A DNA stretch of 64,000 bases from Haloprofundus halophilus (GCF_003439925.1 NZ_QQRR01000001.1:1736001-1800000), one strand, 5' to 3'. Positions 9,119 to 20,975 are shown, counted from the stretch's first letter. Translations and numbers: made by a program. The notes: a model not told the origin generated them from the letters alone.

Positions 9119-10261
9119 ATGGCAAGCCTCTTTCGCGAACTCGGGCGGACAACGGCGAGAGGCGTCCCCAAACAACTGTGGACTGCCCTCTTTCTCGTCG
9201 TCGCCGCGTCGGTCGCGCTCACGCTCGTCCCTATCACGCCGGCGAGTATCGTCGGCCTGCTGGTGCTCGGTCTCGTCGTCGCCACGTTGGTCAGCGCCGT
9301 CGAAATCGTTCAGGCGTACGAGAAACGCGCGCTGACGGTGTTCGGCGAGTACCGCAAACTGCTCGAACCCGGCCTCAACCTCGTGCCGCCGTTCGTCTCA
9401 CAGGCGCACCGCTTCGACATGCGAACACGGACGCTCGACGTTCCCCGGCAGGAGGCCATCACGGAGGACAACTCGCCGGTGACCGCCGACGCCATCGTTT
9501 ACATCCGCGTGGTGGACGCCAAGAAGGCGTTCCTCGAAGTGGAGGACTACGTCACCGCGACGTCGAACCTCGCGCAGACGACGCTCCGCGCCGTCCTCGG
9601 CGACATGCAACTCGACGAGACGCTGTCGCGGCGCGCCGAGATCAACGCGCGAATCCGCGAGGAACTCGACGAACCCACCGACGAGTGGGGCATCCGCGTC
9701 GAATCGGTCGAAGTCCGGGAGGTGAAACCCAGCAGGGACGTCGAGGCCGCGATGGAGCAACAGACCTCCGCCGAGCGTCGCCGCCGCGCGATGATCCTCG
9801 AAGCCCAAGGTGAACGGCGCAGCGCCGTCGAGCGGGCGGAGGGCGAGAAGCAGTCGAACATCATCCGCGCGCAGGGCGAGAAGCAGAGCCAGATTCTCGA
9901 AGCACAGGGTGACGCCATCTCGACGGTGTTGCGGGCGCGCGCGGCCGAATCGATGGGCGAACGCGCTATCATCGACAAAGGCATGGAGACGCTCGGCGAA
10001 ATCGGCTCCAGCGAGTCGACGACGTTCATCCTCCCGCAGGAACTCACGTCGCTCGTCGGCCGCTACGGCAAGCAGCTATCGGGGAGCGACGTGAGCGAGT
10101 CGACGCCGAGACTCGACTCACAGTCGTTCGACGAGGAGACCCGCGAGATGCTCGGCCTCGACGACGTCGAAGAGATTCTCGACGGGATGGGTGACGGAGA
10201 ACGAGAGCAGATAGTCGACGTCGTTCCGGAAGGTACCGAGGTCGAAACCGAGCGGAACTGA
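9119..10261 (+). CDS. SPFH/Band 7 (stomatin/prohibitin-like) membrane protein
   Basis: A 380-residue protein with an N-terminal hydrophobic region (about 22-60, probably two helices), then an SPFH domain from about 65 to 240 (YEKRALTVFGEYRKLLEPG, DVPRQEAITEDNSPVTADAI) and an Ala/Glu-rich coiled coil at about 215-290 (repeated EGEKQS and AQGE). This is the layout of stomatin/HflK-type scaffolds that oligomerise on membranes and regulate proteases or lipid domains. No NfeD gene is adjacent. A TATA-like cacttatc at about 9088 gives a leaderless start at 9119. Confidence 0.88.
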   Translation: MASLFRELGRTTARGVPKQLWTALFLVVAASVALTLVPITPASIVGLLVLGLVVATLVSAVEIVQAYEKRALTVFGEYRKLLEPGLNLVPPFVSQAHRFDMRTRTLDVPRQEAITEDNSPVTADAIVYIRVVDAKKAFLEVEDYVTATSNLAQTTLRAVLGDMQLDETLSRRAEINARIREELDEPTDEWGIRVESVEVREVKPSRDVEAAMEQQTSAERRRRAMILEAQGERRSAVERAEGEKQSNIIRAQGEKQSQILEAQGDAISTVLRARAAESMGERAIIDKGMETLGEIGSSESTTFILPQELTSLVGRYGKQLSGSDVSESTPRLDSQSFDEETREMLGLDDVEEILDGMGDGEREQIVDVVPEGTEVETERN

Positions 10262-10262
10262 G

Positions 10263-11255
10263 CTACCAGTCGAGCGAGCCGCCGGACTGGTACTCGGTCA
10301 CCTGCGTCTCGAAGAAGTTCTTCTCCTTGTTGAGGTCGACCTGCTCGGACATCCACGGGAACGGGTTCCCCGTCTCGAACTCCGCTTCCATCCGGAGTTG
10401 CCCGAGGCGACGGTCGGCGACGTACTCGACGTACTCGGCGAACTGCTCGGCGCTCATGCCGAACAGGTCGGGCGGGCAGGCCTCCTCGGCGTAGATCTGT
10501 TCGAGTTCGACCGCCTCGACGACGAGCTCTCGAATCTCGGCGTCGAAGTCGTCGGTCCAGACGCCGGGGTTCTCGTCGCGGATGGTGTTGACGAGGTCGA
10601 CGCCGAAGTTCAGGTGCAGCGATTCGTCGCGCATGATGTACTCGAACTGCTCGCCGACGCCGACCATCTTCCCCTGCCGCTTGAGCGCGAGCATCATCGC
10701 GAAGCCCGCGTAGAAGAAGATTCCCTCCATGATGACGTAGAAGCCGACGAGGTCCCGCAGGAACGCCCGGAGGTCGTCGTCGGTGTCGATAGTGAACGCC
10801 GGGTCGTCGACGGCGCGGGTCAGGTCGACGACGAACGCGTCCTTCTCCTCGATGCTCGGGACGCGGTCGTACATCCCGTAGAGGTACTCGGGGTCGAAGC
10901 CGAGGCTGTCGCAGCAGTAGATGAACGTGTCCGTGTGGATGGCCTCCTCGTAGGCCTGCCGCAGGAGGTACTGACGGCACTCGGGAGCCGTCACGTAGTC
11001 GTAGACGGCGAGGACGATGTTGTTCGCCGTCAGCGACTCCGCCGTCGAGAAGAAGCCGAGGTTCCACTCGACGAGTCGGCGCTCCGCGTCGGTGAGTTCG
11101 TCGCCGGACCACTGGGAGACGTCGTCCTGCATCGGCACCTCCTCGGGCACCCAGTTGTTGGCGACGCCCGCCTTGTAGTACTCGCGGGCCCAGTCGTACT
11201 CGATGGGCAGTATCTTGTTCGGGTCGTGCTGGCTGTCGTCGTTGAGTATGGGCAT
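10263..11255 (-). CDS. nrdB: Ribonucleotide reductase, small (beta) subunit
   Basis: The metal-cofactor subunit of class I ribonucleotide reductase, 330 residues, which supplies the radical to the large subunit. Ferritin-like helices carry the metal ligands: TAESL (E73), EEAIH (E104, H107) and, later, IMEGIFFYAG and RDESLH. It lies 33 bp downstream of nrdA in the same direction, so the enzyme is encoded as one operon. Whether the metal pair is Fe-Fe or Mn-Fe cannot be told from sequence. Confidence 0.93.
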   Translation of the reverse strand: MPILNDDSQHDPNKILPIEYDWAREYYKAGVANNWVPEEVPMQDDVSQWSGDELTDAERRLVEWNLGFFSTAESLTANNIVLAVYDYVTAPECRQYLLRQAYEEAIHTDTFIYCCDSLGFDPEYLYGMYDRVPSIEEKDAFVVDLTRAVDDPAFTIDTDDDLRAFLRDLVGFYVIMEGIFFYAGFAMMLALKRQGKMVGVGEQFEYIMRDESLHLNFGVDLVNTIRDENPGVWTDDFDAEIRELVVEAVELEQIYAEEACPPDLFGMSAEQFAEYVEYVADRRLGQLRMEAEFETGNPFPWMSEQVDLNKEKNFFETQVTEYQSGGSLDW

Positions 11256-11288
11256 CGGTGGCTGGTGGTGAAGGACGGTCGGCGGGCG

Positions 11289-13748
11289 TTACTGGCAGGC
11301 GTCGCAGGTCGGGTCCTCGACGCTCGGGAGGTCGCAGGACTCGTCGGACTCCCACTCGTCGGCGGCGGTGCTGTCGGCGTCAGCTCCGTCGCCTCCGTCG
11401 CTGTTCTCGCCGTCGTCGCCGCGCAACTGCGTATCGTCGTACTCGGCCATGTCGAGCGTCGACTTCTCTATCTGGCTCGCGCCGAGCGTCCGCAGGTAGT
11501 ACGTCGTCTTCAGCCCGAGTTCCCACGCCGTCCGGTAGACGTCGTCGAGCAGCGTCCCGTCCGTCGAGGGGAAGAACACGTTGTGCGACTGGCTCTGGTC
11601 GACCCAGACGGCGCGCTGCGCCGACAGCCGGAGCTGGTGTCGCGGGTCGATTTCGAAGGCGCTGCGGTGGAGTTCGCGTAGCGATTCCGGGATGGCGTCT
11701 ATCTCTTGAATCGACCCGTCGTGGTACTTGACGTGGTCGAGCAGTTCGGGACCCCACAGGTCGCGCTCCTTCAACTGCTCGACGAGCGTCTCGTTGACGA
11801 CGGTGAAATCGCCGGACATGTTCGACTTCACGTAGAGGTTCGAGTAGCGCGGTTCGATGGAGGGCGTCGTCCCGGCGATGGTGGAGATGGTCGCCGTCGG
11901 CGCGACGGCCATCGTGTTCGAGTTGCGCATCCCGTGCGCTTCGACGTGCTCTCTGACGCGTTCCCAGTCGAGCGTCTCCGTCACGTCGACGGGAGTCTCG
12001 CGGCCCCGTTCTTCTTCGAGGAGTTCGACCGTGTCCTGCGGGAACAGCCCGCGGTCCCACTTCGACCCCTCGTAGCTGTCGTACGGTTCGCGCTCGCGGG
12101 CGAGGCGCGAGGAGCCGAGGATGGCGTGGTACGAGACGAACTCCATCGCCTCGTCGGCGAACTCGATGGCGTCTTCGGAGGCCATCGGAACGCCGCAGTC
12201 GACGAGCGCCTCGTGGAAACCCATCACGCCGAGGCCGACGGGTCGGTGTCGCATGTTCGAGCGCTCGGCGGCGTCGGTCGGGTAGAAGTTCAGGTCGACG
12301 ACGTTGTCGAGCATCCGCATCGCCGTGTCGACGGTGTCGGCGAGGCGCTCGCGGTCGATGTTCCCCGAATCGACGTGCCGCGCGAGATTCACGGAGCCGA
12401 GGTTACAGACGGCCGTCTCGTCGTCGGACGTGTTGAGCGTGATTTCGGTACAGAGGTTCGAGGAGTTGACGACGCCCGCGTGGTCCTGCGGCGACCGGAC
12501 GTTACAGGGGTCCTTGAACGTCAGCCACGGGTGGCCCGTCTCGAAGAGGCGGGTGAGCATCGTTCGCCAGAGGTCGGCGGCGTCGACGCGCTCGTACTGG
12601 CGCAGTTCGCCCGCGTCGGCCTTCCTCTCGTACTCGCGGTACAACTCCTCGAACTCCTGGCCGTAGGTGCCGTGTAGTTCCGGCACCTCGTCGGGCGAAA
12701 AGAGCGTCCACTCCTCCTCCGCTTCGACGCGTTTCACGAACAGGTCCGGAATCCACGCCGCGGTGTTCATGTCGTGGGTGCGGCGGCGCTCGTCGCCGGT
12801 GTTGCGCCGCAGGTCGACGAACGCGGGGAAGTCCATGTGCCAACACTCGAGGTAGGCGCAGGCCGCGCCGCGACGCTTCCCCGAGCGGTTGATGGCCGCG
12901 GTCACGTCGTTCGATATCTTGAGGAACGGGACGACGCCCGTCGACTCGACGCCCGTCGACTCGATGAGCGCGCCCGTCGCGCGGACGTCCGTCCAGTCGT
13001 TGCCGAGGCCGCCGGACCACTTCGAGAGCTTCGCGTGCTCGCCGTACGCGTCGAAGATGTCCTCCAAGTCGTCGTCGACCGTCGTGAGGTAGCACGACGA
13101 GAGCTGCGGGTGCGTGGTGCCCGCGTGAAACAGCGTCGGCGTCGAGTGGACGAACCGCAGCGTCGACAGCAGTTCGTAGAACTCCTTGGCGCGCTCGGTG
13201 CGCTCCTCGGGGAGTTCGCGAAGCGCGACGCCCATCGCGACACGCATCCAGAACGACTGCGGCAGTTCGAGGCGCTCGCCGTCGTTCGTCCGGAGGAAGT
13301 AGCGCTTCTCGAGCGTCTCCATCGCCATGTAGCCGAACTGCTCGTCGCGGTCGAGCGAGAGCGTCTCCGCGAGCTCGTCGAGGTCGTAGGCGAGCATGCG
13401 CTCGTCGAGCAGGTCTTCGGCGACGCCGCGCTCGATGCCCTCGCGGAACGACTCGCGGTAGGCGGCGTCGAGGTCGTCGCCGCGCAGGTCGTCGCCGAGC
13501 AGGTTCCGGTAGTAGCGGCGGCGGAACGCGTCGGCGGCCGCGGCGTCGAACGCCGGGTCGCGCTCGACGCGCGCGGTGAGCACGTCGATGACGGCCTCGT
13601 ACACCTCGTCGACTGACGCCCCGTCGTACAGTTTTCGCTCGGCGGCGTCGGCGAGACGGTCGGTGTCGTCGATGGCGTCGCGGCCGCGACAGGCGTCCGC
13701 GAGCACCGAACGAGCGGTCTCGATGTGGGTATCGGTGGTCTGGCTCAT
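11289..13748 (-). CDS. nrdA: Ribonucleotide reductase, large (alpha) subunit
   Basis: Catalytic subunit of class I ribonucleotide reductase, 819 residues, reducing NDPs to dNDPs. Visible motifs are the STPTLFHAG active-site strand with SSCYL (active-site Cys), NLCTEI, CNLGSVNLA and the loop NSNTMAVAPTATIS. The tail ends in CDACQ, the CxxC pair that passes electrons to the active site. A full ATP-cone is not obvious; about 120 residues precede the all-alpha domain. No NrdR-like box was seen upstream. The promoter is probably near 13890, which leaves a leader of about 120 nt. Confidence 0.94.
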   Translation of the reverse strand: MSQTTDTHIETARSVLADACRGRDAIDDTDRLADAAERKLYDGASVDEVYEAVIDVLTARVERDPAFDAAAADAFRRRYYRNLLGDDLRGDDLDAAYRESFREGIERGVAEDLLDERMLAYDLDELAETLSLDRDEQFGYMAMETLEKRYFLRTNDGERLELPQSFWMRVAMGVALRELPEERTERAKEFYELLSTLRFVHSTPTLFHAGTTHPQLSSCYLTTVDDDLEDIFDAYGEHAKLSKWSGGLGNDWTDVRATGALIESTGVESTGVVPFLKISNDVTAAINRSGKRRGAACAYLECWHMDFPAFVDLRRNTGDERRRTHDMNTAAWIPDLFVKRVEAEEEWTLFSPDEVPELHGTYGQEFEELYREYERKADAGELRQYERVDAADLWRTMLTRLFETGHPWLTFKDPCNVRSPQDHAGVVNSSNLCTEITLNTSDDETAVCNLGSVNLARHVDSGNIDRERLADTVDTAMRMLDNVVDLNFYPTDAAERSNMRHRPVGLGVMGFHEALVDCGVPMASEDAIEFADEAMEFVSYHAILGSSRLAREREPYDSYEGSKWDRGLFPQDTVELLEEERGRETPVDVTETLDWERVREHVEAHGMRNSNTMAVAPTATISTIAGTTPSIEPRYSNLYVKSNMSGDFTVVNETLVEQLKERDLWGPELLDHVKYHDGSIQEIDAIPESLRELHRSAFEIDPRHQLRLSAQRAVWVDQSQSHNVFFPSTDGTLLDDVYRTAWELGLKTTYYLRTLGASQIEKSTLDMAEYDDTQLRGDDGENSDGGDGADADSTAADEWESDESCDLPSVEDPTCDACQ

Positions 13749-14006
13749 GTCTGAGGGTAGTGTGGGTTCGGCCCCGACGGCCGCGTCGCTGGACGGCGTC
13801 GTAACTCGCCGGAGAACGGCCGAGAGCGTCCATAGCGACGCGTCGGCGCGGTCGAACCGTGTATCGCGTGATGACCGACGGGAGCGCCATAAGTGTTTCC
13901 AACGTAGCTTTCAGTAGTACAATTTCGTTTGTTTTCGCCGAGCGCACGGCAGTCGTATCAACGACCCCGAATAACGGATTTCTGCACTGACGTGCTACAG
14001 TATCAC

Positions 14007-14501
14007 ATGCGAGTGAGACCGGCGAAGACGGACGATATTCCCGCGATACAGCGCGTCGCCCGGCGGTCCTGGGAGGCGACGTACGACGAGATACTCGGCA
14101 GAGAGACGGTGGAGGAGACGGTCTCGGAGTGGTACTCCGACGAGACGCTCGCCGAGGCGCTCGACAGGCCGGGGACGGCGTTTCTGGTCGCCGAGAGAGC
14201 GAACGAGATAGTCGGGTTCTGTCACGGCGTGGTCGAAGCCGAGCAGGGCGACATCGTTCGCCTCTACGTCGACCCCGACCACTGGCGCGACGGCGTCGGC
14301 TCGGCGCTGTACGAGCGACTCCGCTCGGACCTCGAAGATTTCAACATGCACCGACTGGAGGCTATCGTCCTCGCGGACAACGAGATGGGAAACGAGTTCT
14401 ACCGTACCCTCGGCTTCGAGAAGAGGGGCGAAGGAGAGGTGACGATGGGCGGCGAAAACTACAGAGAAACCGTCTATCGGAAGGAGCTCTCGGCGGCGTA
14501 G
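14007..14501 (+). CDS. GNAT-family N-acetyltransferase (RimI-like)
   Basis: A 164-residue acetyltransferase with the GNAT fold: MRVRPAKTDDIPAIQRVA start, WEATYDE helix, the beta4 strand GDIVRLYVDPDHWRDGVGSALY that includes the acetyl-CoA pyrophosphate loop, and a C-terminal NEFYRTLGFEKRGEGEV segment. It may acetylate a protein N terminus or a small amine; sequence does not decide. The ATG at 14007 is 30-odd bases after a TATA-like cgaataacgg at about 13969. It is divergent from nrdA. Confidence 0.8.
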   Translation: MRVRPAKTDDIPAIQRVARRSWEATYDEILGRETVEETVSEWYSDETLAEALDRPGTAFLVAERANEIVGFCHGVVEAEQGDIVRLYVDPDHWRDGVGSALYERLRSDLEDFNMHRLEAIVLADNEMGNEFYRTLGFEKRGEGEVTMGGENYRETVYRKELSAA

Positions 14502-14540
14502 TCGCCGAACTCGAATCCGGGACGCGAAACCGAGACCGGC

Positions 14541-16601
<2,061 letters not shown>

Positions 16602-16699
16602 CGACTGTCGTACGTGGTGGAGCTACTTTACGGGCACGACAGGCATCGGTTCGGGTCGCTCGTGGCCGAAAGAGGGGCCGAAAACGGAAGCCGGTTCGA

Positions 16700-17998
16700 C
16701 TAGAACAGGTGGTCGGCCATCGTCGCCGACCAGACGGTTCCGTCGGTGAGCATCTCGCCGCCGCAGCGCCAGGAGTCGGCGTTGCTCACGTCGTCGACGT
16801 ACGGGTACGCGACGAGCGTCGCCTGCGACGTCAGAGTCGACAACGGGTAGTCGCTGTCGCAGACGAATCCGGCCGCGCGCATCGCACCCTCGGGAAACGC
16901 CGACCCGAACGCCGTCAGGAGGTCCGCGTCGGCGTGCTGTTCGGCGACGGCGACGAGCAGCGTCCGTACCGCATCGCGGACGGGGGTCGAGTCGTCCGCC
17001 GCCTCGGTCGAGGAGGCCCGGTCGGCCGGGAGCACGTCGACCAAACTGACGCGGCCGTTCTCCTCGGTCCGGTCGGCGACGACGACAGCGGCGACCGCTT
17101 CGCCGTCGCGGGCGGCGAAGTACGTCCGGTACGTTCCGCCGTCGCCGAACCGCCAGCCGTAGAACTCGGCGTCGCGGACGGCGCGGGCGCCGTCGGCGTC
17201 GACCCGCTCGGCCAGCGCTGCGAGTCGGTCGGCGGGGACGCCGTCGACGCGGGAGACGGCGACGTCGCGGTCCACGCCGATTCGGCGACGTTTCGCACCG
17301 AGGTAGCCGCGAGCGACGACGCCGCCGAGTCGGCCGAGCGCACCGGCAGTGCGACCCCGCCGGGCTGCGAGCGCCGCCGGGTTCTGAATCCGATAGTACG
17401 TCGGCATCTCGTCGACGGCGCGGTAACCGGAGTCGAGCGCGTCGCCGACGGCGTCCTCGCCGGGGAAGTCGAACGCGAAAGCGACCGGTGAGTCGGCGTA
17501 TCGCTCCTCGGCGGCCGTCGAGAGTCGCTCGGAGAGGTCCGTTTCCTCGTAGTCGGGGTGAACGAGGCGGTCGATAGTGTGGAGGGCGGTCACGACATCG
17601 GTACCGACCCGCACGCGGACGGCCGCCGACAGCTGTGCAGCGACGAGTTCGCCGTCGTCTTCGGCGACGTGTATCGGAATCGTACCGAGATCGAACGGGT
17701 TGTCGACGAACAGCCGGCGGAACCACGCCGGGTCCAGTGGCTCCCCGGTGGCCGTCTCGTACAACGAACCGAGTGCATCGCGGTCGTCGGACTCGAACGG
17801 TCGTAGCACGGGGGCGACGGCGTCGGCAGCCGTCTCGTCGTCGGGCGAGTCGTCGGCATCGCGGTCGTCGATGGTCGTCTCGGGAGATGGCGCTTCGGCG
17901 GTGGTCGTCTCGCTTCCGTCGGCGGGGCGGTCGGTCGCCCCGGACCGGGACTCGTCACGGTCGTTCGGGTCGTGACTCTCTTCGGTCGACGCGGTCAT
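16700..17998 (-). CDS. GNAT-like N-acetyltransferase with acidic N-terminal region
   Basis: The 432-residue product starts with about 65 residues of acidic, Ser/Thr/Asp-rich disorder, then a GNAT-type domain (VLRPFESDDRDALGSLYETATGEPLDPAWFRRLFVDNPF) and a second, related half (ARDGEAVAAVVVADRT, LTAFGSAFPEGAMRAAGFVCDSDYPL). A double-GNAT layout of this kind acetylates small molecules or contributes to lipid or cell-surface work in other prokaryotes; no substrate is suggested here. The start at 17998 is the preferred one; another ATG at 18025 in the same frame would add nine residues. Confidence 0.65.
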   Translation of the reverse strand: MTASTEESHDPNDRDESRSGATDRPADGSETTTAEAPSPETTIDDRDADDSPDDETAADAVAPVLRPFESDDRDALGSLYETATGEPLDPAWFRRLFVDNPFDLGTIPIHVAEDDGELVAAQLSAAVRVRVGTDVVTALHTIDRLVHPDYEETDLSERLSTAAEERYADSPVAFAFDFPGEDAVGDALDSGYRAVDEMPTYYRIQNPAALAARRGRTAGALGRLGGVVARGYLGAKRRRIGVDRDVAVSRVDGVPADRLAALAERVDADGARAVRDAEFYGWRFGDGGTYRTYFAARDGEAVAAVVVADRTEENGRVSLVDVLPADRASSTEAADDSTPVRDAVRTLLVAVAEQHADADLLTAFGSAFPEGAMRAAGFVCDSDYPLSTLTSQATLVAYPYVDDVSNADSWRCGGEMLTDGTVWSATMADHLF

Positions 17999-18116
17999 CG
18001 GTAGCCGTTTCGAGAGAATCGACATTGTTACTCGCTCCATACCCGGCGGTAAGTGCGTCCAAACGGCGACAGCGTGTTTCCGAACCGCTTTGCCGGTTCC
18101 CGAGGTATGTAGCGGC

Positions 18117-18386
18117 ATGGAACGAGAACCGCTCCGGCGAGCGAGCGACGAACTCCGTGAGGCGAGCGAACTGACCGACGGCACGCTCGGAGAGCGACTG
18201 CTGAAGCAGTCCGAAACGTTCGCCGACCTCGCGGGTCGGGACCGAGGACCCGACCACGGTCGCCTCGACAGACATCTGAACGCGCTGCGAGAGATTGCAG
18301 CGCAACTCGACGGGGAGGCGAAAGCGCACGTCGAGGCGGCGAGCGAGGCCGTCACGGAGTATCGCTCCGGCGTCTCCGGCGTCTGA
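18117..18386 (+). CDS. Small helical haloarchaeal protein (DUF7553-like)
   Basis: An 89-residue acidic protein predicted to be all-helical: EPLRRASDELREASELT, then LGERLLKQSETFADLA and HLNALREIAAQLDGEAKAHVEAASEAV. It resembles a family of small haloarchaeal proteins of unknown role. The ATG at 18117 follows a region with no other start in good context. It is divergent from the GNAT gene at 16700-17998. Confidence 0.6.
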   Translation: MEREPLRRASDELREASELTDGTLGERLLKQSETFADLAGRDRGPDHGRLDRHLNALREIAAQLDGEAKAHVEAASEAVTEYRSGVSGV

Positions 18387-18419
18387 ACGCGACCGGTCAG
18401 ACGGGCGACAGGCCCGGAA

Positions 18420-18520
18420 GCTCTCGACGACGGGCTCGGCGGCTCTCGACGACAGGCTCGTCAGCTCTCGACGACAGGCTCGTCAGCTCTCGGCGACAGA
18501 CTCGTCAGCTCTCGGCGACC
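18420..18520. repeat. 22-bp tandem repeat, about 4.6 copies
   Basis: Units at 18420-18441, 18442-18463, 18464-18485 and 18486-18507 plus a partial at 18508 follow the pattern gctctcgacgacaggctcgt with ca at the end. Each unit contains the inverted pair GACGA...TCGTC, so each can fold as a short hairpin. The array lies between two convergent genes, where it may act in transcription termination. Confidence 0.75.
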
Positions 18521-18588
18521 GGTACGACCCCTTCGGTTCGCGTGGAGAATCGAGAGCGTCAACCGTAGAGAACGGTCAGTTTCGGCGG

Positions 18589-19209
18589 TCAGCAGACGTT
18601 TTTCGGCTCGACGCCCATCGATTCGAGCGTCTCGACGTAGTGGTCGTACGCGGCGTCGACGACGGCGTCGGCAGCGGCGCGGGCGCGTTCCCAGTCGGCG
18701 TCGTCCTCGCAGACGCCGTCGAGCGTTTCGGCGGCGCGGTCCAGTTGGTCGTCGTAGTCGTCGCGGATGCCGCGGAACGCGTCCGCCGAGGAGGTGTCGG
18801 CGCTGCCGACGAAGAACCCGACCATCTGCCCGGCGAGACGACCGGCGACTATCGAGCGCGCGAGGAGGCCGCCGACCCGTTCTTCGGTGGTTTCGAACCC
18901 GTCGAGCGTCTCGTACAGCCGACGGTCGGTGTCCGGGTCGGCCTCGTCGCTCTCGACGGCGTCGCGGTGGTCGACTTCCGCGTCGGCGACGGCCGAGAAG
19001 AGGTCGGCGGCGTCGCCGTCGCCTTCGCTCTCGGCCCACTCCTCGAAGATGCGAGCGGCCGTCTCTGCCTCGTCGCGGGCGGCCGCGCGCACCGCCGGTG
19101 CGTCCATCTCGCCGCCGGTGAGCGCGTACAGCGCCTTGGAGGAACCGAGCCGGGAGAGAGCGGTTTCGTGGTCGTCGCGCAGCGTCTCGATGAGTCGACT
19201 ACCGTTCAT
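18589..19209 (-). CDS. Ferritin-like/rubrerythrin-like helical protein
   Basis: A 206-residue, helix-rich acidic protein (SRLIETLRDDHETALSRLGSSKALYALTGGEMDA start). A pattern of Glu and His in helices (AEVDHRDAVES, ETAARIFEEW) suggests a four-helix, rubrerythrin-like fold, but a complete ExxH metal set is not certain. Related haloarchaeal proteins have also been labelled transcription antitermination factors, with little basis that can be seen in the sequence. Function should be regarded as open. The ATG at 19209 removes an Arg-rich upstream extension. Confidence 0.55.
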   Translation of the reverse strand: MNGSRLIETLRDDHETALSRLGSSKALYALTGGEMDAPAVRAAARDEAETAARIFEEWAESEGDGDAADLFSAVADAEVDHRDAVESDEADPDTDRRLYETLDGFETTEERVGGLLARSIVAGRLAGQMVGFFVGSADTSSADAFRGIRDDYDDQLDRAAETLDGVCEDDADWERARAAADAVVDAAYDHYVETLESMGVEPKNVC

Positions 19210-19343
19210 GTGACGACGTACGCGAGTCGGGTGTTTGTAACCTCCGTCGTCGACCCGTTCGCTACAGCGACACACCGGGTGCTGACGGCGGCCGAACGCT
19301 CACCGAGAGGTACAGTTAGGGGGGTGGATGTCAACCGTCGAAC

Positions 19344-20849
19344 GTGCGAATCTCCACAGCCCTCCACACCGGATTCCGCCTTCCGGACCGCTACCCCGTC
19401 GCCGTCCTGCCGTTTTACCTCCTGACGGCGGGCGCCGGCGTCGTCGCTCGCGTGCCGCTGTTCGTCGGTGTCGCCGTCGTCCTCGCCGTTCTCTCGTCGA
19501 GCGGCAGGCTCGATACCTTCGCCGAGCGCATCCAGCAAGTCGACTTCAGTGCGCTCAACGCCGCCGAACCGACCGAACCGACCGGCCTCGCCGAGGCGCT
19601 GGCCGTCGTCGTGACGCCGCTGACGGTCACCGTTTTCGCGCTCGCCGTGTTGGCGTCGGTCGCGGTCAGCCTCCTCGTCACGGCCGCCGTCCGTGCCGGC
19701 ACGCTGTCGGCGGTGCTCGCCGCAATCGACGGTGGAGACCCGACGCTCGAAGGCGTCCGCGGCGCGAGTCGGCTCTGGCTGTCGTTCGTCGGCTTCTCCC
19801 TCGTCAGGGTAGTGCTGTTCGGGGGTCTCCTCTCCGTGACCGTCGCCCTCGCCGCCGTGCTGCTCACGCTCGGCCCCGCGGGTGCGCTCGCGGCCGCCCT
19901 CGTGTCGCTCGTCGGCGTAGCGCTCGCGCTCGTCGTCGGTCTGTTGTTAGCGTTCACCGAGCAGTCGCTCGTCGTCGACGACGACGGACTGGCCGGCGCC
20001 CTCGGTGCGAGCGCCCGGTTCCCGGTTCGGCGACCCGTCGACTTCCTGTTCTACGTGCTCGTCGCCGCGGCGGCGCTCGTCGGCAACAGCGTCGTCGTCG
20101 GAACGGCCGGCTTTTTGGGCGCGACACAGGCGGGAGCGCTGCTGTCGATACTGCTCGTCTCGCCGATTTTCGACGGGTTCAAAACGTCGCTGTACGCCGA
20201 GCGCGGCATCGGTGAGCGCGACGGCGCGGGGAGCGGCGACCGACCCACGCGGCGGCGGCGCGTCGCCGCGAGTACGCGAGACGGTGTCAGCGCGCTCGGA
20301 CGGTTCGTCGTCGACCACCCGGGGTGGAACCTCGTCTCGACGCTCGTGCTGGCCGGCAGCATCCTCGCGGGCTACGCCGCGACGTCGGGGTACGGCGTCC
20401 GCATCGGCGCGTCGGGCGACGTCGCCGGCGTCTTCGGCGTCTTCCCGGTGGGCACGTTCGTCAACATCGCCGCGAACAACTGGCTCGTCGCCGCCGGCAG
20501 CGCGTACGGTGGTCTCGCACTCGGCGTCCCGGCGGCGGTCAGTCTGGCGTTCAACGGCGTGCTCATCGGTGCGCTCGCCGGAATCTTCGAGCTAGTGCCG
20601 TTTCTGGCGCTCGTCGCCCCGCACGGCGTCGTCGAACTACCCGGGTTGGTCGTCGCGGGCGCACTCGGACTGCATCTCGGTGTCGTCGGCTGGCGCGCGT
20701 ACCGGGGCCGCGACGGCGCGGCGACGGTGGCCGAGGCGCTCCGGTACGCGTTCCGCGTGCTCGTCGGACTGGCGGTCGTCTTCGTCGTCGCGTCGTTCGT
20801 CGAAGCGTTTCTGACCCCGCGAATCGCCGCGTTCGTGCTCGGAGGATGA
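19344..20849 (+). CDS. SpoIIM-domain multi-pass membrane protein
   Basis: A 501-residue integral membrane protein starting with GTG. The N-terminal half has about six hydrophobic segments (residues about 15-250). After a polar linker at about 285-320, the C-terminal part has the stage II sporulation protein M pattern: conserved NIAANNWLVA, LAFNGVLIGAL and APHGVVELPG, with four or five more helices. Archaea do not sporulate; SpoIIM-type proteins are widespread membrane proteins often next to DUF-type or ATPase genes, and the role here is unknown. Confidence 0.75.
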   Translation: MRISTALHTGFRLPDRYPVAVLPFYLLTAGAGVVARVPLFVGVAVVLAVLSSSGRLDTFAERIQQVDFSALNAAEPTEPTGLAEALAVVVTPLTVTVFALAVLASVAVSLLVTAAVRAGTLSAVLAAIDGGDPTLEGVRGASRLWLSFVGFSLVRVVLFGGLLSVTVALAAVLLTLGPAGALAAALVSLVGVALALVVGLLLAFTEQSLVVDDDGLAGALGASARFPVRRPVDFLFYVLVAAAALVGNSVVVGTAGFLGATQAGALLSILLVSPIFDGFKTSLYAERGIGERDGAGSGDRPTRRRRVAASTRDGVSALGRFVVDHPGWNLVSTLVLAGSILAGYAATSGYGVRIGASGDVAGVFGVFPVGTFVNIAANNWLVAAGSAYGGLALGVPAAVSLAFNGVLIGALAGIFELVPFLALVAPHGVVELPGLVVAGALGLHLGVVGWRAYRGRDGAATVAEALRYAFRVLVGLAVVFVVASFVEAFLTPRIAAFVLGG

Positions 20850-20975
20850 CGCGCTGACTGCGGCATCCGACCGCCGAACGACTAGCTCCGAAACACAGTT
20901 TGGCTGGTTTCCCATTCGTCGTCCCGTGGGTTTCGTTTTCTCCAGCACGAATGCCTAATTCGTTAGGGAAGAGAG

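Noticed and set aside
18025-18399. Longer forms of the GNAT gene starting upstream of 17998
   Set aside because: The extra region is Arg/Ser-rich, overlaps the divergent small gene at 18117 and its promoter, and lacks halophile codon bias.
18420-18520. Possible CRISPR array
   Set aside because: The repeats are directly adjacent with no spacers and there are no cas genes in the window.
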